This document shows positions 47,532-56,468 of a stretch of 64,000 nucleotides of DNA, piece after piece; within the stretch, counting starts at the first letter, position 1; every line of letters starts with the position of its first letter. The DNA is from Casp-actino8 sp039800005 (GTDB lineage: Bacteria; Actinomycetota; Acidimicrobiia; Acidimicrobiales; Ilumatobacteraceae), in NCBI GenBank assembly GCA_039800005.1, contig JBDLRN010000064.1, positions 1 through 64,000 on the forward strand, given 5' to 3'. Under the pieces are notes generated by a model that worked only from the letters and a program-made list of their open reading frames with translations, was not told where the DNA came from and searched no databases. The translations under genes and the position numbers were made by a program.

Positions 47532-49445
47532 ATGCTCGATCTCATCTGGCTCGTTCCTGCCCTGCCGCTGGCCGGCTTCGTGATCATTCTCCTCTTCGGC
47601 CGACTCCTCGGTGAACCCAAGGCTGGTTTCCTCGCCACGGCGATGGTCGGCGGATCGTTCGCCGTCACGGCCGGAGTCTTCTTCGACCTGCTCTCGCGCC
47701 CCGAAGCCGAACGTGCTCATGTCGAGAAGCTCTTCACCTGGATGCCGGTCGGGTCGCTGCAGGTCGACTTGGCCTTCCTCGCCGATCCTCTGAGCATCAC
47801 GATGGCCCTCTTCGTCACGGGAATCGGTTCGCTCATCCACCTCTACGCCATCGGCTACATGCACGGTGACCCGAAGTTCTCGAAGTTCTTCCTGTACCTC
47901 AACCTTTTCGTCTTCTCGATGTTGATGTTGGTGCTCGGCGAGAACCTGCTCGTCACCTTCCTCGGTTGGGAAGGTGTGGGTGCCTGCTCGTACTTCCTCA
48001 TCTCGTTCTGGCACACGCGTGAGAGTGCGGCCACGGCCGGCAAGAAGGCCTTCGTCACCAACCGTGTCGGCGACTGGGGCGTCATGATGGCCATGTTCCT
48101 GGCCTTCGGTGCGGCCGGCACGCTCAGCTATTCCGGTATCAACCACGCCGCCGAAGAGGGAATCATCTCGGGTGTCACCGCCACGGCGATCGGCCTCATG
48201 CTGTTCGTCGGCGCGGCCGGCAAGAGCGCGCAGTTGCCGTTGTACGTGTGGTTGCCCGACGCCATGGAAGGCCCCACCCCGGTGTCGGCGCTCATCCACG
48301 CCGCCACCATGGTCACCGCGGGTGTGTTCCTCATGACCCGCGTCAATCCGGTGCTGGAAGTCGCCTACGACTGGGCGCCCACCATCATCGCGATCGTCGG
48401 TGTCGCCACCGCCTTGTTCGCCGCGACCATCGCGGTCGCGCAGAACGACATCAAGAAGGTGCTGGCGTACTCGACCGTGAGCCAGTTGGGCTTCATGTTC
48501 CTCGCCGTCGGCTCGGGTGCCTACGTGGCCGCCATCTTCCACATGGTGACCCACGCCTTCTTCAAAGCGCTGCTGTTCCTCGGTTCGGGTTCGGTCATCC
48601 ACGGCATGCACCACGAACAGGACATGCGCAAGATGGGGGCGTTGCGGGTACTCATGCCGGTCACTGCGTTCACCTTCATCATCGGTTGGCTCGCCATCGC
48701 CGGCGTGCCGCCGTTCGCCGGGTTCTGGAGCAAGGACGAGATTCTCCTCTATGCGTTCGCCGAGAGCCCGATCCTCTATGCGGTCGGAATGGTCACCGCG
48801 TTGCTCACCGCCTACTACATGACGCGTCAGGTGATCATGGTGTTCTTCGGCGAGGCCCGTTGGAACGATCACAGCGAGGAGCACGGCGCGCACGGCGACT
48901 TCAAGCCCCACGAGAGCCCGGTCGTCATGTTGATCCCGCTCGTCGTCCTGGCCGGTCTGTCGGTCGTCGGTGGGGCGATGCAATTGCCGTTCAGCAAGGA
49001 TCTGCACTTCCTCGAGGAGTGGTTGCATCCGGTGGTCGAATTCGGCGAGGCCGACATCAAGGGCACCTGGGCCTACGACAACAAGTACGTCTTGCTCGGC
49101 GTGGCCGTGGTGGTGGCGTTGGTCGGCATCGCCGTGTCGGTCGCCGTCTACGCCAGGAAGAAGATCGCCGCCGTCGAGCCGAAGCTGCTCGCCGACGGCT
49201 GGTACTACGACTCGGCCATCGCGCGCTTCATGGGCGGCCCGGGTCGCAAGGCGTTCGACGGTGTCGCTTGGGTCGACCGCAACGTGGTCGACGGTGCGGT
49301 CAACGGTGTGGGTCGCGTCGTGCAGGTGGCCGGTGGCACCTTGCGTCGTGGTCAGACCGGCGCGGTGCGTAACTACGCGGCGTTCATCGGTGTGGCGGTG
49401 GTCGCCTTGCTGGTCTGGTTCTTCGTGCGAGGGGTGGTGCTCTGA
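47532..49445 (+). CDS. nuoL: NADH-quinone oxidoreductase subunit L
   Basis: 637 residues, the distal antiporter-like subunit. Motifs are GWEGVGACSYFLISFWHTRESA, GKSAQLPLYVWLPDAMEGPTPVSALIHAATMV and the Lys-containing VAQNDIKKVLAYSTVSQLGFM. It ends in the long lateral-helix region and a final helix. A short His/Asp loop (NDHSEEHGAHGDFKPHESP) occurs where nuoL2 has a far longer one. Confidence 0.95.
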   Translation: MLDLIWLVPALPLAGFVIILLFGRLLGEPKAGFLATAMVGGSFAVTAGVFFDLLSRPEAERAHVEKLFTWMPVGSLQVDLAFLADPLSITMALFVTGIGSLIHLYAIGYMHGDPKFSKFFLYLNLFVFSMLMLVLGENLLVTFLGWEGVGACSYFLISFWHTRESAATAGKKAFVTNRVGDWGVMMAMFLAFGAAGTLSYSGINHAAEEGIISGVTATAIGLMLFVGAAGKSAQLPLYVWLPDAMEGPTPVSALIHAATMVTAGVFLMTRVNPVLEVAYDWAPTIIAIVGVATALFAATIAVAQNDIKKVLAYSTVSQLGFMFLAVGSGAYVAAIFHMVTHAFFKALLFLGSGSVIHGMHHEQDMRKMGALRVLMPVTAFTFIIGWLAIAGVPPFAGFWSKDEILLYAFAESPILYAVGMVTALLTAYYMTRQVIMVFFGEARWNDHSEEHGAHGDFKPHESPVVMLIPLVVLAGLSVVGGAMQLPFSKDLHFLEEWLHPVVEFGEADIKGTWAYDNKYVLLGVAVVVALVGIAVSVAVYARKKIAAVEPKLLADGWYYDSAIARFMGGPGRKAFDGVAWVDRNVVDGAVNGVGRVVQVAGGTLRRGQTGAVRNYAAFIGVAVVALLVWFFVRGVVL

Positions 49446-51070
49446 TGTCGCTACTCGCTTCCGGAACCGGTGAAGCCCTCTCGTTCCCCATCCTGACCGC
49501 GCTCGTGCTGGTCCCGCTGATCGGTGCGATCGCCACTCTCTTCACGACAGCGCGTCGTCCCGAGATCACCAAGATGGTGGCTCTCTTCTCATCGGTGGTC
49601 ACCGGCGGAATGAGCCTGTGGTTGCTCGCGTCGTTCGAGACCGGTGACGCCGGATTCCAGTTCGTGTCGAAGCACGAGTGGATCCAGTCGTGGGGGATCG
49701 GTTGGCATCTCGGTGTCGACGGGATCTCGCTGTTCCTCGTCGTGCTCACCGGAGTGCTGTTCCCGCTCGCCATCGTCGGCTGCGATCCACATCACGACGA
49801 GAAGCCCTACTTGGCCTGGATCCTGATGCTCGAGGCCGGAGTCATGGGTTCGTTCCTGAGCCTCGACCTCGTCCTGTTCTTCCTCTTCTTCGAGATCGTG
49901 CTCGTGCCCATGTACTTCCTCATCGGTCGTTGGGGTTACGACCAGCGCGTGTACGCCGCCACCAAGTTCTTCCTGTACACGATGGTGGGTTCGGCGTTCA
50001 TGTTGGTGGGCATCGTCACCACGGCTCTGCTGGCATCGGACCAGCTCGGCGGAGTCACGTTCGATCTGGTCGAGATCGCCGAGGGCGCCAACTTCGCGGC
50101 GAGCACCGGTCGTTGGCTGTTCTTCGCCTTTGCCATCGCCTTCGCCGTGAAGGTTCCGCTCTTCCCATTGCACACGTGGTTGCCCGATGCGCACACTCAG
50201 GCCCCGACGGCCGGTTCGGTCATCTTGGCCGGTGTATTGCTGAAGCTCGGCACCTACGGCCTGGTGCGCTTCGGCGTGTACTTGTTCCCCGAGGCCGCCG
50301 TGTGGAGCCGCGAGTTGTTCCTCACTCTCGCCGTGATCGGCATTCTCTGGGGAGCGATCGCCGCGACCATGCAGACCGATCTGAAGCGACTGGTCGCCTA
50401 TTCGTCGGTGGCTCACCTCGGTTTCATCGTGCTCGGTACGTTCGCCTTCACCACCGAAGCCATCAGCGGCGGGGTGATGCAGATGGTCAACCATGGTGTG
50501 TCGACCGGTGCACTCTTCCTCCTGGTCGGCATGATCTACGAACGACGCCACACGCGGGCCATCGCCGAGTTGAAGGGCCTGCAGAAGGTCGCGCCGATCT
50601 TCGCCGCCGCGTTCATGGTCGTGATGCTCTCGAGCATCGGTGTTCCCGGCCTCAACGGTTTCGTGGGCGAGTTCCTGGTCCTCATCGGGAGCTTCTCGAC
50701 CGCTCGCTGGTGGGTCGTGATCGGCACGGTCGGTGTGATCCTCGCCGCGCTCTATCTGCTCTGGGCCTACCAGCGGGTCTTCCACGGTGAGCCCGACGAG
50801 GCCAACTCGTCGTTCCGCGAGTTGCGCCTGCGAGAGGGTGCAGTGCTCTTGCCCTTCATCGGCCTCATCGTGTTCTGCGGTCTCTACCCCAAGCCCATGC
50901 TCGATCGCATCGAGCCGAGTGTGAAGGTTCTGCTCGAACGGGTGGAGGAACGGACAGGCTTCCAGACGTCGACCGGTGATCACTCCCACGGCGACATGCA
51001 TGGCGATTCCGACGACGAGTCCCACGGCGAGTCCCACGACGAGTCCGACAACGAGAAGGGTGAAGGCTGA
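49445..51070 (+). CDS. nuoM: NADH-quinone oxidoreductase subunit M
   Basis: 541 residues, antiporter-like. Motifs are FFEIVLVPMYFLIGRWG (with the proton-path Glu), VKVPLFPLHTWLPDAHTQAPTAGSVILAG and MQTDLKRLVAYSSVAHLGF. The last 30 residues are a His/Asp/Glu/Ser tail (GDHSHGDMHGDSDDESHGES and on) encoded by short repeats. ATG overlaps the nuoL stop by one base. Confidence 0.95.
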   Translation: MSLLASGTGEALSFPILTALVLVPLIGAIATLFTTARRPEITKMVALFSSVVTGGMSLWLLASFETGDAGFQFVSKHEWIQSWGIGWHLGVDGISLFLVVLTGVLFPLAIVGCDPHHDEKPYLAWILMLEAGVMGSFLSLDLVLFFLFFEIVLVPMYFLIGRWGYDQRVYAATKFFLYTMVGSAFMLVGIVTTALLASDQLGGVTFDLVEIAEGANFAASTGRWLFFAFAIAFAVKVPLFPLHTWLPDAHTQAPTAGSVILAGVLLKLGTYGLVRFGVYLFPEAAVWSRELFLTLAVIGILWGAIAATMQTDLKRLVAYSSVAHLGFIVLGTFAFTTEAISGGVMQMVNHGVSTGALFLLVGMIYERRHTRAIAELKGLQKVAPIFAAAFMVVMLSSIGVPGLNGFVGEFLVLIGSFSTARWWVVIGTVGVILAALYLLWAYQRVFHGEPDEANSSFRELRLREGAVLLPFIGLIVFCGLYPKPMLDRIEPSVKVLLERVEERTGFQTSTGDHSHGDMHGDSDDESHGESHDESDNEKGEG

Positions 51071-52569
51071 TGCCCCCCATCGACTATCCCGCGATCGACT
51101 GGCTGGCCGTCTCGCCCATGATCGTGGTGCTCGTCGGGGCACTCGTTCTGCTCGTGGTCGGATCGCTCACCCGCATGTGGCCGCGCTCGCTCTACGCCCT
51201 CGTCACCGTGGCTGTCGTCGTGCCGGCCGTGATTCTGGAGATGGTGCTCTGGAACCGAGTCGGGCACGAAGGGCCGGTGTCCATCGTCGACGACGCGCTC
51301 TCGATCGATCGTCTGACGCTGTTCGCCTGGATCGGAATCACCGTCGCCGTGGGTCTGGTCGCCTTGTCGACGTCGGAGTACCTGCGTCGAGAAGAACTCG
51401 ACGGCCCCGAGACCTACGCCATGTACCTCGCCGCCGCCATCGGTGCCATGGTCATGGCCTCGGCCAACGACTTCGTCGTGATGTTCCTCGGTCTGGAGAC
51501 CCTGTCGATCGCCCTCTACGTATTGGCGGCGAGCCATCGTCGTCGCGCCGAGAGCCAAGAGAGCGGTCTCAAGTACTTCGTTCTCGGTGGCTTCGCGTCG
51601 GCTTTCTTCCTCTACGGCATCGCGCTCCTCTACGGCTCGACCGGCACCACCAACCTGTCGGGTATGGGCGAGTTCCTCAGAGGGCAAGTGTTCCTCGACG
51701 GTGACGACGCCATGCTCCTCGCCGGACTGGCCCTGTTGTTGGTGGGTCTCGGCTTCAAGATCGCCGCCGTGCCGTTCCACTTCTGGACACCCGACGTGTA
51801 CCAGGGTGCACCGACGCCCACCACGTCGTTCATGGCGTCGATCGGCAAGTTCGCGGCCTTCGCCGCGATGTTGCGTGTCCTGCTCGTGGCGCTGCCCACT
51901 CGCGCCGACGACTGGCGTCCGGTCGTCTGGGTGATGGCCATCGCGTCGGTCGTGATCGGCTCGATCCTCGCCGTGGCCCAGACCGACGTGAAGCGCATGC
52001 TCGCCTACTCGTCGATCAGCCACGCCGGTTTCATCCTCATCGGCGTGGAAGCGGCCGGACACAGTGGCGACACCGCCGGTCTGCCGTCGGCTCTCCTGTA
52101 CCTGATGCTCTATTCGGTCCTCGTCGTCGGCACGTTCACGGTGATCTCCCTCGTGAGTCGTACCGGTGACGGTCGCACCGATCTGGCTTCGTTCCGTGGG
52201 CTGTCGAAAGAGCGACCGGCCTTGGCGCTGGCCATGACGGTGTTCCTCTTCGCCCAGGCCGGAATGCCGGTCACGTCCGGCTTCATCGCCAAGTTCGGCG
52301 TGATCAAGGCGGCGGCCGACAACCAGAGTTACGCCGTCGCCATCGTGGCCATGGTCGCCTCGGTCATCGCTGCCGTCCTCTACCTACGCATCATGATCAG
52401 CATGTGGCTGTCGGACGCCGAAACAGGCGACGAAACTCGCGAGAAGGTTGCCGTTCCGTTCACCTCGGCGATCGTGATCCTGGCCGCGGTGATCTTCACG
52501 ATCGTGGCCGGTGTGTTCCCGGGCTGGCTGATCGACGCCAGTCGTGACGCGCTGGCCGTTGTTCGCTGA
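51070..52569 (+). CDS. nuoN: NADH-quinone oxidoreductase subunit N
   Basis: 499 residues, antiporter-like. Motifs are FLGLETLSIALYVLAA, FKIAAVPFHFWTPDVYQGAPTPTTSFMA and AQTDVKRMLAYSSISHAGFIL. It is the last gene of the 14-gene operon and is followed by a GC-rich hairpin and a new transcription unit. Confidence 0.95.
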   Translation: MPPIDYPAIDWLAVSPMIVVLVGALVLLVVGSLTRMWPRSLYALVTVAVVVPAVILEMVLWNRVGHEGPVSIVDDALSIDRLTLFAWIGITVAVGLVALSTSEYLRREELDGPETYAMYLAAAIGAMVMASANDFVVMFLGLETLSIALYVLAASHRRRAESQESGLKYFVLGGFASAFFLYGIALLYGSTGTTNLSGMGEFLRGQVFLDGDDAMLLAGLALLLVGLGFKIAAVPFHFWTPDVYQGAPTPTTSFMASIGKFAAFAAMLRVLLVALPTRADDWRPVVWVMAIASVVIGSILAVAQTDVKRMLAYSSISHAGFILIGVEAAGHSGDTAGLPSALLYLMLYSVLVVGTFTVISLVSRTGDGRTDLASFRGLSKERPALALAMTVFLFAQAGMPVTSGFIAKFGVIKAAADNQSYAVAIVAMVASVIAAVLYLRIMISMWLSDAETGDETREKVAVPFTSAIVILAAVIFTIVAGVFPGWLIDASRDALAVVR

Positions 52570-52594
52570 TTCTCTGTTCCGGCCCCAGTGTTGC

Positions 52595-52618
52595 GGTGTG
52601 TCCCGACGGGCACACACC
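52595..52618 (+). terminator. Possible terminator of the nuo operon
   Basis: GGTGTGT pairs with ACACACC, with a further CCC/GGG pairing above a one-base bulge and a GAC loop. It lies 26 bases after the nuoN stop. No U-tract, so termination is not certain. Confidence 0.45.
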
Positions 52619-52637
52619 TGCGTGACAGACTGGCGTC

Positions 52638-53408
52638 GTGCTGACACCCCCGGCCTATCTCTCGCCGTCGTCGATCGGTACGTATCGGGACTGCCCGCAG
52701 AAATTCAAGTTCTCGCGCATCGACGGACTGAAAGAGCCACCCACCTGGGCCACCCACCTCGGAACCTTCGTCCACGAGGTGCTCGAACACCTCTACCAAC
52801 TCGATCCCGACGAACGCACCGTCGACGCAGTTCGCACGCTGGCGGGGGAGCGGTGGCGGATCAGCGATTGGGAAGCCGCGGTCCTGGCCCTCGAGAACCG
52901 GCCCGGTGAGATCAAGGACTTCAAGGTCCAGGCCTTTGCGTGCATGCAGAACCTCTGGAAGCTCGAGGAGCCCCGTGAGGTCGAACTGATGGGCATGGAG
53001 CACGAAGTCAAGGTGTCCGTCGAGGGAGTCGCTCTGCGCGGATTCATCGATCGCTTCCTGATCGGTGACGACGGGGCGGTCGTGATCGGCGACTACAAGA
53101 CCGGCAAGGTACCCAATCCGCGCTTCACGTCCGAAGACGCCAAGTTCTTCCAGTTGCTCACCTACGCGCTCATGTTGCGCGAATCCGATCAGGAAGAGAC
53201 GTCACGCGTCGAGTTGCTCTATCTGAAGGACGGGGTCCGGCACGACGTCACCGTCACGCCGGTGAAGTTGGCCATCGCCCAGGGAACCATCGTCGAGACC
53301 AAGGAAGCCATCGACGCGGCGTGTGATCGTGGCGAGTTCGAATGCAACGTGACCAAACTCTGCGACTGGTGTTATTTCAAGCCCCAGTGTCCGGCCCACC
53401 AGAAGTAG
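52638..53408 (+). CDS. RecB-like PD-(D/E)XK nuclease with Cas4/AddB-type Fe-S cysteines
   Basis: 256 residues from a GTG that follows CAGACT by six bases. The N-terminal LSPSSIGTYRDCPQKFKFSRI carries the first cluster Cys (Cys19); the nuclease core has GTFVHEVLEHL (His), RGFIDRFL (Asp) and VIGDYKTGK (D-x-K). The C-terminal CDWCYFKPQC supplies Cys242, 245 and 251 for a [4Fe-4S] cluster. Standalone copies of this family occur in many actinobacteria and may process DNA ends in repair. There are no CRISPR or addA/addB genes nearby. Confidence 0.88.
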   Translation: MLTPPAYLSPSSIGTYRDCPQKFKFSRIDGLKEPPTWATHLGTFVHEVLEHLYQLDPDERTVDAVRTLAGERWRISDWEAAVLALENRPGEIKDFKVQAFACMQNLWKLEEPREVELMGMEHEVKVSVEGVALRGFIDRFLIGDDGAVVIGDYKTGKVPNPRFTSEDAKFFQLLTYALMLRESDQEETSRVELLYLKDGVRHDVTVTPVKLAIAQGTIVETKEAIDAACDRGEFECNVTKLCDWCYFKPQCPAHQK

Positions 53409-53409
53409 T

Positions 53410-54105
53410 TCAGCGCGCGACGCGGATCAACCTGTCGAACAGTCGTTGCTGTTCGGGGTCGACATCGGCCGAGTCCTCGGGATGCCACTGCACACCGACG
53501 ACCCAGGTCTTGCGGGTGGCTTCGACGGCTTCGATCGTTCCGTCGTCGTGACGGCCGACCACGTGCAGATCGTCGGCGACGCGATCGAGGCATTGATGAT
53601 GGTACGAATGGCAGCGAGCCGGACGTGCGGTCGCCATGGCCTCGGCGACCCGAGAGCCGCCCTCGAGTTCGACCGGATGGAACTCCTTGGTGTGCCCCGG
53701 TGCGGTGATGTGCTGCACGAGGGTTCCACCGAGCGACACGTTCAGGATCTGGATGCCGCGACAGATGGCCAGGATCGGCTTGTCGGCCCGCCAGAAGGCG
53801 TCGACGACCGCGAGCTCGACGGCGTCGTGCCGATCGTTGACGCCGTACAGCTGTGGTGCGTTCGTCTCCTGCCCGTAGCGAGCCGGATTCACGTCACCGC
53901 CGCCGTGCAACACGAGCGCGTCGCACGCGGCGACGAGTCGGTCGATCGACGCACGGTCGAAGTCGAGTGGGGGAACGATGACCGGAGTACCACCGGCGCG
54001 GGCGACGGCTTCGGAGTAGCGCCGTCCGGCTCCGAAGGCCTCGCCGCGCACCCCCGGTCCTTCGGGCATCTCCCGTCCGACGATCGACACGAGTGGTGAC
54101 GTCAT
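53410..54105 (-). CDS. Class-I glutamine amidotransferase-like hydrolase (peptidase C26, PuuD-like)
   Basis: 231 residues from the ATG at 54105. Nucleophile elbow with Cys in ILAICRGIQILNVSLGG, preceded by the C26-typical LHGGGDVNPARYG, and catalytic His-x-Glu in VVGVQWHPEDSAD. Related enzymes hydrolyse gamma-glutamyl-GABA or folyl-polyglutamate. It ends one base from the convergent nuclease gene and is divergent from the old yellow enzyme homologue. Confidence 0.88.
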   Translation of the reverse strand: MTSPLVSIVGREMPEGPGVRGEAFGAGRRYSEAVARAGGTPVIVPPLDFDRASIDRLVAACDALVLHGGGDVNPARYGQETNAPQLYGVNDRHDAVELAVVDAFWRADKPILAICRGIQILNVSLGGTLVQHITAPGHTKEFHPVELEGGSRVAEAMATARPARCHSYHHQCLDRVADDLHVVGRHDDGTIEAVEATRKTWVVGVQWHPEDSADVDPEQQRLFDRLIRVAR

Positions 54106-54146
54106 CGGATCATTGTGCCAGGTGGGCGACACGGCATGATGTCTCC

Positions 54147-55220
54147 ATGAGTTCACTCTTCGACACCGTGTCGTTCGCCCACGGACCGTCCATGCCCAAT
54201 CGCTTCATGCTTGCGCCGCTCACCAACATGCAGAGTCACGCCGACGGAACGTTGTCCGACGACGAGAAGAATTGGCTCGTGAAGCGGGCCGAGGGCGGAT
54301 TCGGTCTGGTGATGACCTGTGCCGCTCACGTGCAGAAGCGCGGACAGGGATTCCCCGGACAACTCGGCACGTTCGCCGACGATCACGTGCCGGGTCTCGC
54401 CGGTCTGGCGAGTGCCATCAAGAGTCACGGCAGTGTGGCCGTGGTGCAGTTGCATCACGCCGGGCATCGTTCGCCCAAGGACCTGATCGGTGAAGCGCCG
54501 GTCTGTCCGTCGGACGATCCGGAGACCGGAGCGCGTGCGCTTTCCACTGAGGAGACCGAGCAGTTGATCGCCGATTTCGTGGCCGCCGCGGTGCGCTGCG
54601 ATCGAGCCGGTTTCGACGGTGTCGAACTGCACGGCGCCCACGACTACATGATCTGCGAGTACCTCAACCCGGAACTCAACCGACGTACCGATCACTACGG
54701 TGGGTCGTTGGAGAACCGATCGCGACTGTTGATGGAGATCGTGGCCGGGATCCGCCGCGACTGTCGCTCCGACTTCAATCTGTCCGTTCGACTGTCACCC
54801 GAGCGATTCGGTATGCGCACCCCGGAGATCCGTGAAGTGTTCGGCTCGTTGGTCGACGCGGGAGTCGATTTCGTCGACATGTCGTTGTGGGACGTGTTCA
54901 AGGAACCGGCCGATCCCGACTTCGCCGGTCGACGGCTGATCGACGTCTTCGCCGAATTGCCGCGGGGGCGAACTCGTCTCGCGGTGGCCGGCAAGTTGTA
55001 CTCAGCGGCCGATGCGCAACGCGCCATCGACGCCGGAGCCGACATCGCGGTACTCGGACGCGCAGCGATCCTGCACCACGACTTCCCCCGACTCGCGAAG
55101 GACGACGCCCAGTTCGTGATGCGCGATCTCCCGGTCTCTCCCGAGACGCTGAAGAGCGAAGGGTTGTCCGACTCGTTCGTCGGCTACATGCGCAACTGGC
55201 CGGGTTTCGTCACCGAGTGA
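54147..55220 (+). CDS. NADH:flavin oxidoreductase, old yellow enzyme family
   Basis: 357 residues from the ATG at 54147, with CATGAT ending six bases upstream as a -10 box. An FMN-binding (beta/alpha)8 barrel with RFMLAPLTNMQSHADGTLSDD at the N-terminus, VVQLHHAGHRS, the GFDGVELHGAHDYMICEYL motif (active-site His/His-Asn region), NRRTDHYGGSLENRSRLL and a C-terminal ADIAVLGRAAILHHDFP. It would reduce activated double bonds; the substrate is unknown. Confidence 0.88.
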   Translation: MSSLFDTVSFAHGPSMPNRFMLAPLTNMQSHADGTLSDDEKNWLVKRAEGGFGLVMTCAAHVQKRGQGFPGQLGTFADDHVPGLAGLASAIKSHGSVAVVQLHHAGHRSPKDLIGEAPVCPSDDPETGARALSTEETEQLIADFVAAAVRCDRAGFDGVELHGAHDYMICEYLNPELNRRTDHYGGSLENRSRLLMEIVAGIRRDCRSDFNLSVRLSPERFGMRTPEIREVFGSLVDAGVDFVDMSLWDVFKEPADPDFAGRRLIDVFAELPRGRTRLAVAGKLYSAADAQRAIDAGADIAVLGRAAILHHDFPRLAKDDAQFVMRDLPVSPETLKSEGLSDSFVGYMRNWPGFVTE

Positions 55221-55239
55221 CGATCGTGACGGTCGCGGC

Positions 55240-56448
55240 TCAGTCGCGTAGGTCGTAACCGGCCGCGCGAACAGCGTCGACGATGCGTTCGGCGTGTTCG
55301 GGTCCGCGCACCTCGAGAACGGCGTTCACACCTGTTTCACGCACGTGCAGGTCGACCCCCTCGCGCACGTGCTCGATGTCGATCACACTCGCGCCGTTGT
55401 CGGCGAAGACCGTGAGCAGTTTGGCGAGTCCACCAGGGCGGTCGCTCACCCGCACGAAGAGGATGAGTCGACGCCCGGCTTGGGTCTCGTGACGTCGGAT
55501 GAGGCCGGGCACCACGCCGAGATCGACGTTGCCTCCCGACAGCACGACGCAGGTGGTGCCATGACGCGCCGGTGCGACGCGTTCCGACAGAAGTGCGGCC
55601 ACACCGACCGCACCAGCGCCTTCCACGTACAACTTGGCGCGCTCCATGAGATACACCATCGAATCGGCGACCGCGTCTTCGTCGACCACCACCACGTCGT
55701 CGATCCAGTTCTCGACGAGCGGCTCGGTGTACTGGCCCGGACGCTTCACCGCGATCCCGTCGGCGAGAGTGACGACCGGACCCGACGGCACGACGCCGTT
55801 GGCGTACGGCGCGCACGCCTCCACTTGGACGCCGATCACCTTGATCGAAGGGTCGTGCATCTTCACGGCGATCGCCACACCGGTCGCCAGTCCACCACCG
55901 CCGAGGGGAACGATCACTCGACGCAAATCCGACACGTCGTCGATCAATTCGAGTCCGAGCGTGGCCTGTCCGGCGATTACGATCGGATCGTCGTACGGAT
56001 GGCAGAACGTCATTCCGGTTTCGCTCGAGTGCTGGCGCGCGAAGCCGACGGCGTCGTCGAGTGAATCGCCACCTTCGATGACGTTGGCGCCGAATTCGCG
56101 ACACGCCGCGATCTTGGCGATCGGGGCATTGGTCGGCACGAAGATGTCGCACGGTGCGCCGAACTCGCGGGCGGCGAAGGCGAGTGACTGTGCGTGATTT
56201 CCCGCACTACCGGCCGTGACCCCGCAGCGCGCCGCATCGCCGAGCGAGGCCAGTTTGTTCATCGCGCCGCGAATCTTGAAACTCCCGGTGCGTTGCAGGT
56301 TTTCGGCTTTCAGCACCACCTGGCCGCCCGTGCGCTGCGACAGCGTGTACGACCCGGTGATCGGCGTGTGTTGGACGACCCCGACGCCGGCGGCCCGGGC
56401 CGCGTCGATCTGCGCCCGGGTGATCTCCGGGACCCCGCTCTTCCCCAT
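55240..56448 (-). CDS. Threonine ammonia-lyase with a C-terminal ACT domain
   Basis: 402 residues, fold-type II PLP enzyme. The PLP Lys is in LQRTGSFKIRGAMNKL, the phosphate loop is VPLGGGGLATGVA and the Ser is in SGGNVDLG. The C-terminal 75 residues (RLILFVRVSDRPGGLAKLLTVFADNGASVIDIEHVRE) form one ACT domain, the arrangement of short biosynthetic or catabolic threonine/serine dehydratases. It converts threonine to 2-oxobutyrate for isoleucine synthesis or catabolism. The ATG is 20 bases from the divergent amidotransferase start. Confidence 0.92.
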   Translation of the reverse strand: MGKSGVPEITRAQIDAARAAGVGVVQHTPITGSYTLSQRTGGQVVLKAENLQRTGSFKIRGAMNKLASLGDAARCGVTAGSAGNHAQSLAFAAREFGAPCDIFVPTNAPIAKIAACREFGANVIEGGDSLDDAVGFARQHSSETGMTFCHPYDDPIVIAGQATLGLELIDDVSDLRRVIVPLGGGGLATGVAIAVKMHDPSIKVIGVQVEACAPYANGVVPSGPVVTLADGIAVKRPGQYTEPLVENWIDDVVVVDEDAVADSMVYLMERAKLYVEGAGAVGVAALLSERVAPARHGTTCVVLSGGNVDLGVVPGLIRRHETQAGRRLILFVRVSDRPGGLAKLLTVFADNGASVIDIEHVREGVDLHVRETGVNAVLEVRGPEHAERIVDAVRAAGYDLRD

Positions 56449-56456
56449 GCGCGGTC

Positions 56457-56463
56457 TACCGTA
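56457..56463. promoter_or_regulatory. Compact bidirectional promoter with overlapping -10 boxes
   Basis: TACCGT on the plus strand (56457-56462) ends six bases before the GTG at 56469. TACGGT on the minus strand (56463-56458) ends nine bases before the ATG at 56448. The two -10 boxes share five bases through near-symmetry of TACCGTA, so one sequence could serve both directions. Confidence 0.55.
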
Positions 56464-56468
56464 CCGGT

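Noticed and set aside
47103..49028. Minus-strand frame of 641 codons opposite nuoK and nuoL
   Set aside because: Antisense to strongly conserved membrane subunits; low-complexity charged sequence. The same applies to 33021-34724, 49589-51142 and 61944-63416.
52638..53408. Cas4-like nuclease as evidence of a CRISPR locus
   Set aside because: No repeat-spacer array or other cas gene is present; stand-alone RecB-like Fe-S nucleases are frequent in actinobacteria.
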